The position numbers and the translations under genes are program-made. Of a DNA stretch of 64,000 nucleotides, positions 29,601 through 35,384 are shown piece after piece. The stretch covers positions 27,428,548-27,492,547 of the forward strand of contig CM051029.1 of NCBI GenBank assembly GCA_027627225.1. The letters are read 5' to 3'. Origin of the DNA: Congeria kusceri. Taxonomy: Eukaryota; Mollusca; Bivalvia; Myida; Dreissenidae. The notes under the pieces were generated by a model. That model searched no databases and was not told the origin of the DNA. It was given only the letters and a program-made list of their open reading frames with translations. Positions within the stretch are counted from its first letter, which is position 1. Every line of letters begins with the position of its first letter.

Positions 29601-29858
29601 GCCTGTGCGGGCTGCACAGATTGATCCGGGACGACACTTAAACAACGTACATTAAGCCAGGTTTCTGACGACAAGCCTTAATTTATATCCTCCCATTGTC
29701 ATTTTCAGGGCAATATTCAGCGATGTTCGTTGCTGACAGATCAGCTGAATGACGCAAAAACTCAAATGTTAAAAGTACTCGAACATAAACCAAAAATCTC
29801 AGAAATTGTTTCAAAACACATGAGCAAAAGACCGATTAAGAAGAAAGAAAGGACGTAG
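2581..29858 (+). CDS. SAP130: SAP130 homologue, Sin3-HDAC corepressor subunit (16 exons, 5' end outside window)
   Basis: Sixteen exons join in one frame to 840 codons plus TAG. All fifteen introns begin GT and end AG, with phases 1,1,2,1,1,1,2,1,1,2,2,1,1,0,0. The first ~560 residues are low-complexity and rich in Ser, Thr, Pro, Gln and Ala, as in SAP130. Then come the conserved SPRPSILRKR motif (exon 10), a basic SPRKRRKQ patch that is a likely nuclear signal (exon 11), an acidic stretch (exon 12), and the conserved C-terminal region in exons 13-16 (NQKG, GWKL, QGNIQRCSLL, MLKVLEHK). In vertebrates this protein is a nuclear subunit of the mSin3A/HDAC complex and its C-terminal part contacts mSin3A. 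Human SAP130 is about 1,050 residues, so the missing N-terminus probably lies upstream of the window. Family assignment is strong. Exon edges were placed by eye from splice signals and phase agreement; an additional phase-neutral exon in a large intron cannot be excluded. Confidence 0.93.
3051..3236 (+). CDS. SAP130: SAP130 exon 2
   Basis: Acceptor GGTGACAG, donor GGTGTG, 186 nt, phase 1 in and phase 1 out. Ser/Thr-rich product (IQKVPLTLTSTSGSS, then NIIPVQLSAMSAS). It is followed by a 5.4-kb intron loaded with nested transposons. Confidence 0.82.
3237..4289. other. SAP130 intron 2, left part
   Basis: No exon seen. A weak relative of the CCCAATTTGG MITE family may start near 3330 (GGGAATGGGTCTGGTGCCAG). 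Confidence 0.4.
4291..4549. mobile_element. MITE with ~30-bp inverted ends
   Basis: Left end TTAGGCC then C and A runs and CCCGTTTCTGGTCTCC; the right end mirrors it as GGAGACTAGAAACGG, a T run and GGCCTTA. About 260 bp, no ORF. Superfamily not resolved. Confidence 0.6.
4550..5297. other. Intron sequence, nothing recognised
   Basis: AT-rich, no exon or repeat boundary seen. Confidence 0.4.
6349..7205. mobile_element. hAT-like non-autonomous element nested at third level
   Basis: Inverted ends CAGTGTTCTGCCGTG and CATGGCAGAACACTG; flanking direct repeat ATAATAT. 857 bp without a transposase frame. Confidence 0.7.
6792..6932. repeat. Tandem duplication of ~70 bp
   Basis: Two copies of the segment with AATTCGACTT, TCTTTCTGCCGAAATGCGG and TAGCAGTTTGT. 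It lies inside the nested hAT-like element. Confidence 0.75.
7606..8611. other. SAP130 intron 2, right part
   Basis: No repeat recognised. Overlapping 60-codon frames at 7977-8241 lack splice sites that fit the phases of exons 2 and 3. Confidence 0.4.
8612..8804 (+). CDS. SAP130: SAP130 exon 3
   Basis: Acceptor ATACCCAG, donor GGTACTG, 193 nt. It encodes GVVRTGSTVNIQRAQLHSG and ends around SPAISIGQAVEPHR. A nearer GT after GQA would leave the frame out of phase with exon 4, so the donor at 8805 was chosen. Confidence 0.78.
8805..9623. other. SAP130 intron 3
   Basis: AT-rich, no repeat family of this window seen. Short frames overlapping at 8850-9106 are chance. Confidence 0.45.
9624..9859 (+). 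CDS. SAP130: SAP130 exon 4
   Basis: Acceptor TGTTTTCAG, donor AGGTGAAC, 236 nt. It encodes SLHNMTTTVGNSPSIQITL and ends at TLAAKGNR. A 129-codon frame on the opposite strand here is a shadow. Confidence 0.85.
10211..10315 (+). CDS. SAP130: SAP130 exon 5
   Basis: Acceptor TTTGTTTCAG, donor GGTGAG, 105 nt. It encodes QPMNTLSSVTMAASLATVT and ends ATIPIG. The junction into exon 6 gives IPIAKVPPQ, matching a conserved SAP130 segment. Confidence 0.87.
10681..10943. mobile_element. Palindromic MITE family D, copy 1
   Basis: Ends ATGAGGCGCGTCGTGGGAAA and TTTCCCACGACGCGCCTC. Each half contains a hairpin (TTAGCCTGTGC / GCACAGGCTAA) and TCCGGGACGACACTTT-like blocks; the centre has TTTATGGTATTTTCTGTTTC. 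Ends 22 nt before SAP130 exon 6. Confidence 0.9.
10966..11151 (+). CDS. SAP130: SAP130 exon 6
   Basis: Acceptor GCCATTTCAG, donor GGTAAGG, 186 nt. It encodes KVPPQRQHQVVTSHVLATP and a His/Pro/Gln-rich tail. A palindromic MITE ends only 22 nt upstream of this exon. Confidence 0.88.
11622..11733 (+). CDS. SAP130: SAP130 exon 7
   Basis: Acceptor TTCTCAACAG, donor GTAAGT, 112 nt, phase 2 out. It encodes GQIPGQTGLFNLQYRAANLP and ends HAESRNS. Confidence 0.86.
11755..12123. mobile_element. MITE family G, copy 2
   Basis: Left part TTTTTCTTCACTACTTTGGG and GGTACCGGTACTGG; right end GAGGAAAAACGCTG. About 370 bp with AATTGGGAA motifs; no clear target duplication. Confidence 0.68.
12141..13723. mobile_element. 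MITE family M1, copy 1, split by element N1
   Basis: The left 11 bp CAGTGTTTTTT (12141-12151) and the right part from TTTCACCTTTGGGGGAAAG (13361) to AAAAAACACTG (13723) together make a 374-bp copy like those at 22523 and 26685. Confidence 0.82.
12152..13360 (+). mobile_element. Element N1: Helentron-like insertion inside an M1 MITE
   Basis: Starts ATGCATATAGATTTGTCC and CCGTCCGTCCG. The core has about seven ~165-bp units (GTAACTCAAAAAGTATTATT, GCACCTGGGTATTTTGGTGC). It ends with the hairpin GTGTCC-TAC-GGACAC, then ATGTCTAG before a T. The insertion point is inside a T run, as expected for Helentrons. No ORF. Confidence 0.8.
13907..14154. mobile_element. MITE with GTATTCAC ends
   Basis: GGGCCTGTATTCACTAAGCA and its inverse GATGCTTTGTGAATACCACC, 248 bp. 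Related copies are at 32044 and 49066. Confidence 0.68.
14270..14385 (+). CDS. SAP130: SAP130 exon 8
   Basis: Acceptor CTCTTCCAG, donor GTAGGT, 116 nt. It encodes SLPAVPFLPSLLAPDNPYYQ and ends VAQLHGRTT. It was found by splice signals and phase; no start-to-stop reading frame covers it on the plus strand. Confidence 0.84.
14685..15020. repeat. Degenerate MITE fragments
   Basis: A partial family G copy (TTTTCTTCACTACTG ... GGAAAAACACCTGG), then a GGGCCCAAGATTTAAA ... AGTTTTGGGCAACTCACCCC inverted unit. A similar second unit lies near 34536-34628. Confidence 0.45.
15028..15375. mobile_element. MITE family G, copy 3
   Basis: Ends CAGTGATTTTTTTCC and TAAAAAAACACCTG, with mirrored ATTCCCAA blocks. 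Flanked by the 9-bp direct repeat GTCTAACTG (15019-15027, 15376-15384). Confidence 0.75.
15395..16131 (+). repeat. 119-bp tandem array reaching the exon 9 acceptor
   Basis: About six units with GGCTTGTTTGGTTTACATTG, AGCAAGATACAGACT, CTCAGTGGAATTTTTCACCC. Phase markers fall at 15517, 15636, 15755, 15873, 15995 and 16112. The last marker is GGCTTGGTTCGTTTACAG, the working acceptor of SAP130 exon 9. Confidence 0.85.
16132..16347 (+). CDS. SAP130: SAP130 exon 9
   Basis: Acceptor GTTTACAG, donor GGTACGG, 216 nt. It encodes MPSLGRETATSLQASLHSV and ends IQLQPSHAE. The intron just upstream is a 119-bp tandem array whose last partial unit supplies this acceptor. Confidence 0.87.
16588..16801 (+). CDS. 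SAP130: SAP130 exon 10 with SPRPSILRK motif
   Basis: Acceptor CATTTCCAG, donor GGTAGG, 214 nt, phase 2 out. It encodes VKQIATVTAVSTAQMLSHV and ends NASPRPSILRKRTNEG, the best-conserved short motif in the middle of SAP130 proteins. Confidence 0.9.
16847..17139. mobile_element. Inverted-end element H, copy 1
   Basis: Perfect 11-bp ends CAGGGTGCTGC / GCAGCACCCTG, 293 bp, hAT-like start; no clear target duplication. It contains a 42-bp tandem duplication (TCAGAACGTGCAGG at 17049 and 17091). Confidence 0.6.
17249..18747 (+). mobile_element. Element A2: same ends as A1, different tandem core
   Basis: Left AGCACATCTGAGCACGAAGT with a GAGCAC/GTGCTC hairpin; right TCAGGTGAGC, perfect hairpin GGGCCAT-C-ATGGCCC, then TCATG before a T. 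The core has four or five ~165-bp units (GGACATTATTCAGGATAGAG, CAGTTTGTCTATGACCATA, GAGTTATTGCCC). The frames inside (up to 164 codons) follow the repeat. Confidence 0.72.
19031..19263. mobile_element. MITE family D, copy 2
   Basis: TATGAGCGTCGTCGTGGGAA to GGTTTTCTCGCGACGCGCCA; partly shortened in the left half. Confidence 0.88.
19264..19877. other. Intron sequence, nothing recognised
   Basis: Short overlapping frames (98 and 117 codons) without conserved features. Confidence 0.4.
19878..20136. mobile_element. MITE family D, copy 3
   Basis: ATGAGGTGTGTCGTGGGAAA to CCATGATACGCCTCAT, with both internal TTAGCCTGTGC-type hairpins, diverged. Confidence 0.88.
20599..20966 (+). mobile_element. Element B1 (Helentron-like)
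   Basis: Starts GTCGCCTGAAAAGGCAACAT and ends with CAGGCAACCCATCGGACTTG, GGAGTTCTAA before a T. The 5' GTCGCCTGA is inverted near the 3' end. One to two core units (CAGACAATAACTTTT, GGCATAATTGCT). Confidence 0.68.
21105..21268 (-). mobile_element. tRNA-derived SINE S4, copy 1
   Basis: Minus strand: A-box-like TAGTGTAATGG, B-box-like AGTTCGATCT, then CTCGGGGAGC, CAAAAGACATCAAGTACTGG and GCCTCTGGCGTTGG. The body matches the copy at 52098. Confidence 0.68.
21270..22239. other. Right part of SAP130 intron 10
   Basis: No repeat boundary or exon recognised; several 64-80-codon frames without support. Confidence 0.4.
22240..22401 (+). CDS. SAP130: SAP130 exon 11 with basic patch
   Basis: Acceptor TTTTTCCAG, donor GTATGT, 162 nt. 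Ser/Thr-rich start (SQSSTDTALSSEATTPTQ), then EASPRKRRKQ, a probable nuclear localisation signal that matches the conserved SPRK-basic segment of SAP130. It follows a 5.4-kb intron. Confidence 0.88.
22523..22882 (-). mobile_element. MITE family M1, copy 2
   Basis: CAGTGTTTTTTTAGGGCC to AGGTGATAAAAACCACTG, 360 bp, reverse orientation; no clean target duplication. Confidence 0.78.
23273..23439 (+). CDS. SAP130: SAP130 exon 12, acidic
   Basis: Acceptor TTGAGCAG, donor GGTATGC, 167 nt. It encodes EEIRDTPVNVFDKLVEACVK and a strongly acidic run (DDLDSEEDDDDFDEDQMD). Confidence 0.86.
23883..24863. mobile_element. TIR element with CACTGCAGATCCG ends
   Basis: CACTGCAGATCCGTTATAT and its inverse ATATAACGGATCTGCAGTG, about 980 bp, no transposase frame. 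TTATATCG-type ends recall pogo/Tc1-like elements; assignment uncertain. Confidence 0.68.
24811..24992. repeat. 91-bp tandem duplication of the 3' end of the CACTG element plus flank
   Basis: CGATATATTGGATATC...TGCAGTGTTATAGCTTGCTA occurs at 24811 and again at 24902, both followed by GAATATGTCA. Confidence 0.82.
25008..25572 (+). mobile_element. Element B2 (Helentron-like)
   Basis: Starts CAGCCTGAAAGGCGTCATGT and ends CCCCATCAGGCGACACATCT. Three core units with CAGACAATAACTT and GGCATAATTGCTC. The extreme 3' end is eroded. Confidence 0.65.
25658..25792 (+). CDS. SAP130: SAP130 exon 13, start of conserved C-terminal region
   Basis: Acceptor GTCCGTAG, donor GGTAGAG, 135 nt. It encodes EFVDDDGIRWTLEKCRPNIT and NHFNRYTDV, matching the DEEG-R...RP-ITLL...HFQRYSDV block of vertebrate SAP130. 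Confidence 0.93.
25872..26352. mobile_element. MITE flanked by TTAA with embedded tRNA-like sequence
   Basis: TTAA at 25868-25871 and 26353-26356; ends AGGGCC and GTCCCT. The inverted ends are short. TTAA duplications are typical of piggyBac and Kolobok elements. Confidence 0.5.
26040..26126 (-). other. tRNA-like sequence (pseudogene or SINE head)
   Basis: Perfect 7-bp acceptor pairing CCAAGCA/TGCTTGG, D-stem GCGC/GCGC with A-box TAGCGCAGTTGG, B-box GAGTTCGATCC. The anticodon arm is spoiled by a T-rich expansion, so it is not a plausible functional tRNA. Confidence 0.5.
26685..27039 (+). mobile_element. MITE family M1, copy 3
   Basis: CAGTGTTTTTTTTCACC to TTAAAAAAACACTG, 355 bp, flanked by the 5-bp direct repeat AATTG. 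It ends 47 nt before SAP130 exon 14. Confidence 0.85.
27087..27190 (+). CDS. SAP130: SAP130 exon 14
   Basis: Acceptor ATGTTTCAG, donor GGTATGT, 104 nt, phase 0 out. It encodes NELSNQKGVVQKASGWKLYH and AAQIEDL, a close match to the NQKGV...GWK segment. Confidence 0.92.
27191..28050. other. SAP130 intron 14, left part
   Basis: Holds a diverged relative of element H (27703-27949, GGTGCAGCCCCCTG at the right end). No exon seen. Confidence 0.45.
28051..28509. mobile_element. Foldback element with CAGTGTAAGATC ends
   Basis: Perfect 12-bp ends CAGTGTAAGATC / GATCTTACACTG. Inside, 28143-28277 is a large palindrome with ~38-bp arms (ATTGCATTCTTTG ... CAAAGAATGCAAT; GATAGTGCATTTTGTCAACC). It ends 41 nt before exon 15. 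Confidence 0.75.
28551..28676 (+). CDS. SAP130: SAP130 exon 15
   Basis: Acceptor TCAATGCAG, donor GGTATAG, 126 nt, 42 codons exactly. It begins VELEKELKTTLQGLQTAIG and ends GIIHELTQ. Helical, likely coiled coil. Confidence 0.9.
28677..29417. other. SAP130 intron 15, left part
   Basis: Contains a short GGCAGATTGGCTGTAAT-type triplet repeat near 28965-29040 and nothing else recognised. Confidence 0.45.
29418..29681. mobile_element. MITE family D, copy 4
   Basis: TTGAGGCATGTCGTGTGAAG to TGACGACAAGCCTTAA, diverged. It ends 27 nt before exon 16. Confidence 0.85.
29709..29858 (+). CDS. SAP130: SAP130 exon 16 with stop codon
   Basis: Acceptor CATTTTCAG, 49 codons and TAG. It encodes GNIQRCSLLTDQLNDAKTQ, then MLKVLEHK and a basic Lys-rich end (RPIKKKERT), matching the last ~50 residues of SAP130. 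Confidence 0.92.
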   Translation, partial: GNIQRCSLLTDQLNDAKTQMLKVLEHKPKISEIVSKHMSKRPIKKKERT

Positions 29859-30094
29859 TGATCGTCGAGTGTTTTATTATCATTTATCATAAACCATTCA
29901 GGGCTGCTACTCATATAGCTTCTTAGTAAAGTCTTAAGATGCAGTTAGGTTAAAAATTTAGAATTACAATTTCAGTGAAGTTGAACAATTACTGTTGACA
30001 AAAACGCTATATTAGGAAGCAATTATTCAATCGTTATTTGAATGAAATCTTGATTGTTAAAGGAATATTCCAACATGATACTCGTTTAATTTTT

Positions 30095-30348
30095 TCTAAA
30101 GACAAAGAACAAAATTATCTTTGTTAAACTACCCAATAACACAAAAAGTGGAGCGTAGTAAAAAGTAGTTTCAATTACAATTGCAAAAATGTGTCAAAAC
30201 ATGTTAAGAGTCAAAATGATTTTCGCATTATCGTTGTTTATCAGGCAATTAACAACTCTTTGTTGTTCTGATGCGTGGCTATTAACAACTGGTGGTTTAT
30301 TTCCTACGCATCAGAATGCCAAATCGTTGTTTATTGGTCGATAAACAC
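30095..30348. repeat. Interspersed repeat C, copy 1
   Basis: Shares GACAAAGA, TTGTTAAACTACC, CATTATCGTTGTTTATCAG and CGATAAACA with 50018-50300. Several short palindromes around GTTGTTTATC. Lies in the SAP130 3' region. Confidence 0.65.
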
Positions 30349-30607
30349 CGATAACAATAATTTTTTCTATGCATGTAAAAATCAAAGGTATATGAAACTT
30401 TATGGTTTTAGAAAATTGTACCAAGGAGCTGTATGTTTGGGAGCCCTGGATCCTCAAATGTTTTATACTTCATTTCGTGTCATAATCATGTTTATCAGTT
30501 TTCAATCAAGAAATCATACTTCTTCAATAAGTCACAGACTAGAATTGTGGATGTCAAGCTGACGTGATCTTGTATTTTCATCGGAGAAGATGATATTAAT
30601 TACACCT

Positions 30608-30613
30608 AATAAA
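30608..30613 (+). other. Candidate polyadenylation signal for SAP130
   Basis: AATAAA 750 nt after the stop; a second AATAAA lies at 30777-30782. Either could end the transcript. Without transcripts this is only a motif match. Confidence 0.3.
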
Positions 30614-30999
30614 TTTCTGTTATAATATAATATAATACTTAACAATATTTTGCTTTTTTATACCAGAGCAAGGTTTTTTTGAGATATACTTGTGATTGTA
30701 ATTGGCCATGATAAATTTTCTTTTTTAATTGTTTATCAACAAAGTGTTAATCTCAGAGTTGTCTTTGTTGAGGTTCAATAAACATAATTATGCTTAAATC
30801 TCTTATTCTACAACAACAACTTTTATTTCTGTTAAAGACAACACTGACTGAAATTCGTAAAATATACGAGACAATTGCAGGGTCCTTTTTTCTGCCATTT
30901 TAGGGTAGCTTTCTCTGAACTTACTGCCAACAAAATGATAATGAATAATTTATTCTTAATTCAAACTTATCTCTAGAAACATATTGTGGTCGATCTCCG

Positions 31000-32040
31000 T
31001 CAAGATTACATTGTATTTCACATTTGGATAGTGATCAGAACTTAAAAGATTTGACAATGTTTTCGTAGTGCTGTGAATAAATGTTCAAAGTTCTTCCCAG
31101 AAAGAGGATTATCCCTGAGAGATGCAGGCACAAGTTAAGTAGAATAATTGCTGTAGGTTAATTAAAAACACCTTTACCAGTAAGACAACTGTCGCCTTTG
31201 AGGCTTAAACAAGTTTTAAAATTTACTTATGAAAGTGGTGTTTTATCATAAATGTACATTTGAATATGAAAATAAATAACAGAATACCGGTATTTAATTG
31301 TAAAGCTCTTGATGTGTGTGAGTGTTCTTCTGTGAAGAGACCCCAGAAATTTCATTCATATTAAATTATTACATTTTTAGAACATGAATGCTCCCAATAT
31401 GATAAATTTTACATACGCATTTTACTGAGCGTTTGTTCAGTCTGTGTTCACATCCACAGCCATTTGTATACTTGACATGGAGCTGTTTGGTTGATCATTT
31501 ATGACTGTACCGTTATGGCAGTGAATGAAATATTTACTACAGAAAATATATGTAAAACCTGATTGGACTTAAGTCGTTAATTGTAGGTTATGGTATTTAT
31601 AACCACTCCTACTTAGGGCCATCTCAAACAAAACTGTTGACAGTATAAAACCGTATGAAAATCTTTGTACAATTATCAATCAAACAATGATGGCAGGGCT
31701 GATGTCCACAAAGCTCCTTAGGGAAAACTTAAGTAAATTCCTTAAAATCCTTCAATTCCTTAGGTCTGTGGCTGGTTCATTTAAAGTTTATTGTGTGTAA
31801 AATGGTTTTAATTTGGTAAAGGATGAACATATACTTACTATTGTTCCAAATTTCGAATATAAAATAATTATGTTAACCAGGAAAATTCTATTTGAAATTT
31901 CTCCTTAAACATGACTTAAGTTAAAATTTGTCTTCAGAGTTTCGTGGATATGGCCACAGCTGTCCTGGCTTTCTGAATGGCTAAACACAATGTCAGTCAT
32001 TTCTCATTAATGGATCAGTTAATATAACCATATAAAGCTT
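31000..32040. other. Intergenic region between convergent genes
   Basis: No coding signal. 31695-31950 resembles 44310-44460 (GGGC.., CTCCTTAG, AAAACTT, GTAAATT), a degraded MITE. Confidence 0.4.
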
Positions 32041-32043
32041 ATT

Positions 32044-32209
32044 GGCCCGGAGTTCACACCACTTTCTCACATTGATTTTCTTTGTAGTGCAACATCAATT
32101 TTAATTTGGTGAACATCTATTTTGACGTCATTGTCACCGGACATCCATTTGCATCGACGAGTGACATAGAATTTTAATGGTAATAAAGTGTTGTGAACAC
32201 AGGGCCTGA
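32044..32209. mobile_element. Short MITE of the GGCCC-GTTCAC type
   Basis: GGAGTTCACACCACTTT and its inverse AAAGTGTTGTGAACACAGGG, 166 bp. Confidence 0.55.
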
Positions 32210-32363
32210 CGGTACAATTGTTTCTTATGTTTATATATATTGTGATTATGGATTGTTACAGGTTCAATTGTGCATTGTTTAAGATATATATTTTAATGGG
32301 GCTGTTACAGAATGTTTATATACACCAAGGAACTGTTGTTTAATTTATTGGGGGGGGGGGGGG

Positions 32364-32749
32364 CATATAGTTGCCACCTCGTCGGTCCGTCCTTCGTCTC
32401 GTTTTCTTGTCCAGAAATCGATGAAACTTTATTGGAAGCTTCATATTAAACAGTACATTCCATTTCAATGATTTTTCTTCGGGAGAGCATAGTCACCGCC
32501 TTGTATGCATTAACCATGAAATGTATAAATGACAATTTTATTGTATAGTGGTAACTTTGTCTGTGGTGGCGGCGTCCCCTTAAGCTTGTGCAGACAATAA
32601 CTTTAGAAGATTTTGTGCGATTATTATGAAACTTTAGGGAAATGTTAGTAGGTATAAAAGGAAGGTTAAGTTTGGTTTTTGGCGTAATTGCTCTTATCAT
32701 ACTTGAGTTATGCCCCATCAGGCGACACATCCGACTGGCGGAGTTCTAG
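32364..32749 (+). mobile_element. Element B3 (Helentron-like)
   Basis: 5' CATATAGTTGCCACCTCGTC and GGTCCGTCC; one core unit; 3' CCCCATCAGGCGACACATCC, GGAGTTCTAG before a T. Preceded by a run of 14 G. Confidence 0.65.
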
Positions 32750-32832
32750 TATTCATTGACCATGAGCTGTTCGTCAAATATTTGTACTTGTTGAGCATGG
32801 GACTGTAAATGACCAGTCTGTATTAATTAACC

Positions 32833-33300
32833 ATGGTTGGCTGTTTATGAAGGTCTATATTCATTGACCATGGGGGCTGTTTATGAAGGTCTATAATCAT
32901 TGACCATGGGGGCTGTTTATGAAGGTCTATATTCATTGACCATGGGGGCTGTTTATGAAGGTCTATATTCATTGACCAGGGGGGCTGTTTATGAAGGTCT
33001 ATATTCATTGGCCATGGGGTCTGTTTATGACAGGTCTGTAACAGTCCTGTGGTATCTCAGTGCAGTTTTTGACGAACAGCCCACATGTTCAATTAACAAA
33101 CATTTAAACATCATGGGGGCAGTGTATTACAGGTCTATATTCATCGTTCATGGGCGGTTCAGGACAGGTCTGTATTCATTGACCATGAGCAGTTCATGAC
33201 CCGTCTAAATTCATTGACCATGGGCTGTTCGTGACAGGTATATATTCATCAACCATGGGCCGTTCATGTCAGGTCTGGTCTTTGTTCATTGACCAGGAGG
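32833..33300 (+). repeat. 36-bp minisatellite
   Basis: Unit GCTGTTTATGAAGGTCTATA + TTCATTGACCATGGGG. About five near-perfect copies, then increasingly diverged ones. Confidence 0.85.
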
Positions 33301-33399
33301 GCTGTTCCATGTCTTTATTCATTTACAAAGGGTGAGTGGGTCAGTTTATGACTTCAATGTAAGGGACAACAACAAAAATATAACAATAGAACAGTTCTT

Positions 33400-35311
33400 G
33401 TTAATAATTTTATTATCCTGGTATGTATTAAATCATACATAAAATGATGATATAAAACAAATTATGGTATGGCATAAACAAACACGAAAAGAAACACGAA
33501 GCATATTTTTTAACATACCACTAAATACGTAATAAAATGACACAGAACATGTAATAATATAACATTCAAATGGCCAAATTAAGGTTTGAAACCTTGTTTT
33601 GTGACCATGCATATTCATCTCGTGAAGAAATAATTTCTTTCATGTAAACCTACGCAAGATTTTAAAGAAGTTAAAAATGTCAATAAAATCTTTATCATTT
33701 CGAGAATCATTAATATCTTGACTGATGCAAATTTTGTTAATAATAAAAATTCTATGTAATTTGCCTGTGAACAACACATGATCAAAACTAACAAGCCAGA
33801 AATAAATATCATATACACAAAACTATGATCATATGGAAGAAGAGCTTAGTGTATGCATTCACAACAACAAATATTGCAATTATTTTTTGTTCATAATCCT
33901 ATGAACAGGTTTATATCCCCAAGGAACTGTTAAGCATATATGATTTTATAGATTTTTTTAATGATCTGAAGATACTGAAGGGGCATATTGACAGTAGCTT
34001 GCATAAATATTGACACATTAAAACCATATAATTATTTTTCGAGTAGTAACAATATATTGACGTTATCATTAAGAAAAGAGGTATACGAAGACAAATGTTT
34101 TTTGGGGTTATACACGGTTTTCAGTAGGATTCTAACTCGCGCCTACACAATTAGGCAGTATAATGAAAACTTCTGTACGCTATGCAATGTTAATCAATAA
34201 TGGGCATGCGCGTAACTGTGCATTATGTACATTTCATTCATATCGATTTGACGACTACTACTAATCTTGCCTCGCTCTCTGTTGATTATATAACAAAATA
34301 ATGTATGTTTGCCAAATGTATATAGGAACAAGACCATCTTATTTATTAATTCTCTGGAAAACAAAATCAATTTCATTTTTGCTGACATATTGTCAATTAG
34401 CCCCTTTAACTTAAGTTTCCACTAAGAAGCTAAATGAATACATGCCCTGAATTCAGAATGCTAAAAACTTCTCCCCATTGCAGGAGGGTTTAAATGCAAG
34501 CATTCTGAACAACAGTGTAAAATTTGCTATGAAGCCAGGGCCCAGTTGATCAAAACTTTAACAGCCAATCATCCAAATTTTAACAGCTGTTAGCTTAATT
34601 GGCCGTTTTTAGCAACCCACCCCAGATTGTAAAGTACTACGAAATGGCAAAGATTGGGACGTTTAAAGAAAAATGTTTGAAATTAAGTAATGGATGTCAT
34701 GTTAATGCATAACGAAGAACCATAGGCCTTTATAGCAAAATCATTGGACCACATGCAAGCTCATTATTTTTTTATAATTTGGACATCACTTTTACTGGTA
34801 ATATACAAAGATTACAGTGTAAAGTTAATTATTATATTTTACATATATGTTTTCATAGTTTTGCACTAAGGAAAATGTTTAAATGTACAGGTGGCTCAAA
34901 TATTTTGTTCTACATTATCAGGAGGTTCATTTGTATGTTGCATCAAGAGTAAGAAAGTAATTTATTATAAAAGAAATACTAATTTTACTAATATTAAAAA
35001 ATAATTATGGTAATGCTGTAAAGAAGAAAAGTTAAACATCTAGTGCAATAAATACTTGCACAGTATATGTTCAAACCTGTTTCACAAAAGTTCCAACTGG
35101 TTTTACAAAGTTTAACGACGAACTAGTGCATATAAAGTTCCATCCTGCAAATCTGCTAGCTAAATTTAGCCGGCATCTAATATCTTCTCGAGAGAGAAAA
35201 CTGCGTCTTGAAGTCTGTCAGTTTTGTGGTCGTCGATCACAATTCTGCATTATGTAATTCATCATGTGAGACTCGTGCGTGGACCCATGTGTTTCTAGTT
35301 GGCAGCAGATG
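33400..35311. other. 3' flank of SCHIP1
   Basis: AT-rich; contains a GGGCCCAGTTGATCAAAACT repeat near 34536-34628. No exon other than the terminal SCHIP1 exon just beyond. Confidence 0.4.
34961..34966 (-). other. Candidate polyadenylation signal for SCHIP1
   Basis: AATAAA on the minus strand 346 nt after the stop, followed by T-rich sequence. Motif match only. Confidence 0.33.
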
Positions 35312-35384
35312 TTATCTAGATGGCATCTTGCACGTTTTCGTCTTTCCGTCGCGGTTTGCCCTGTCGGCCAATTCCTCTGCTCTC
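35312..35384 (-). CDS. SCHIP1: SCHIP1 terminal coding exon with stop
   Basis: Minus-strand acceptor CCATTTCAG, 73 nt, phase 2 in, ending in TAA. It adds [16 protein letters not shown] and ends MPSR. It was located by searching for an acceptor that completes the split Arg codon after EDLT. It continues the helix with an Ala/Glu/Leu pattern and ends soon after, as SCHIP1 proteins do. A different or additional last exon is possible. Confidence 0.72.

Noticed and set aside
32833..33008. Frames with an IDLHKQPPWSMN repeat
   Set aside because: Translation of the 36-bp minisatellite.
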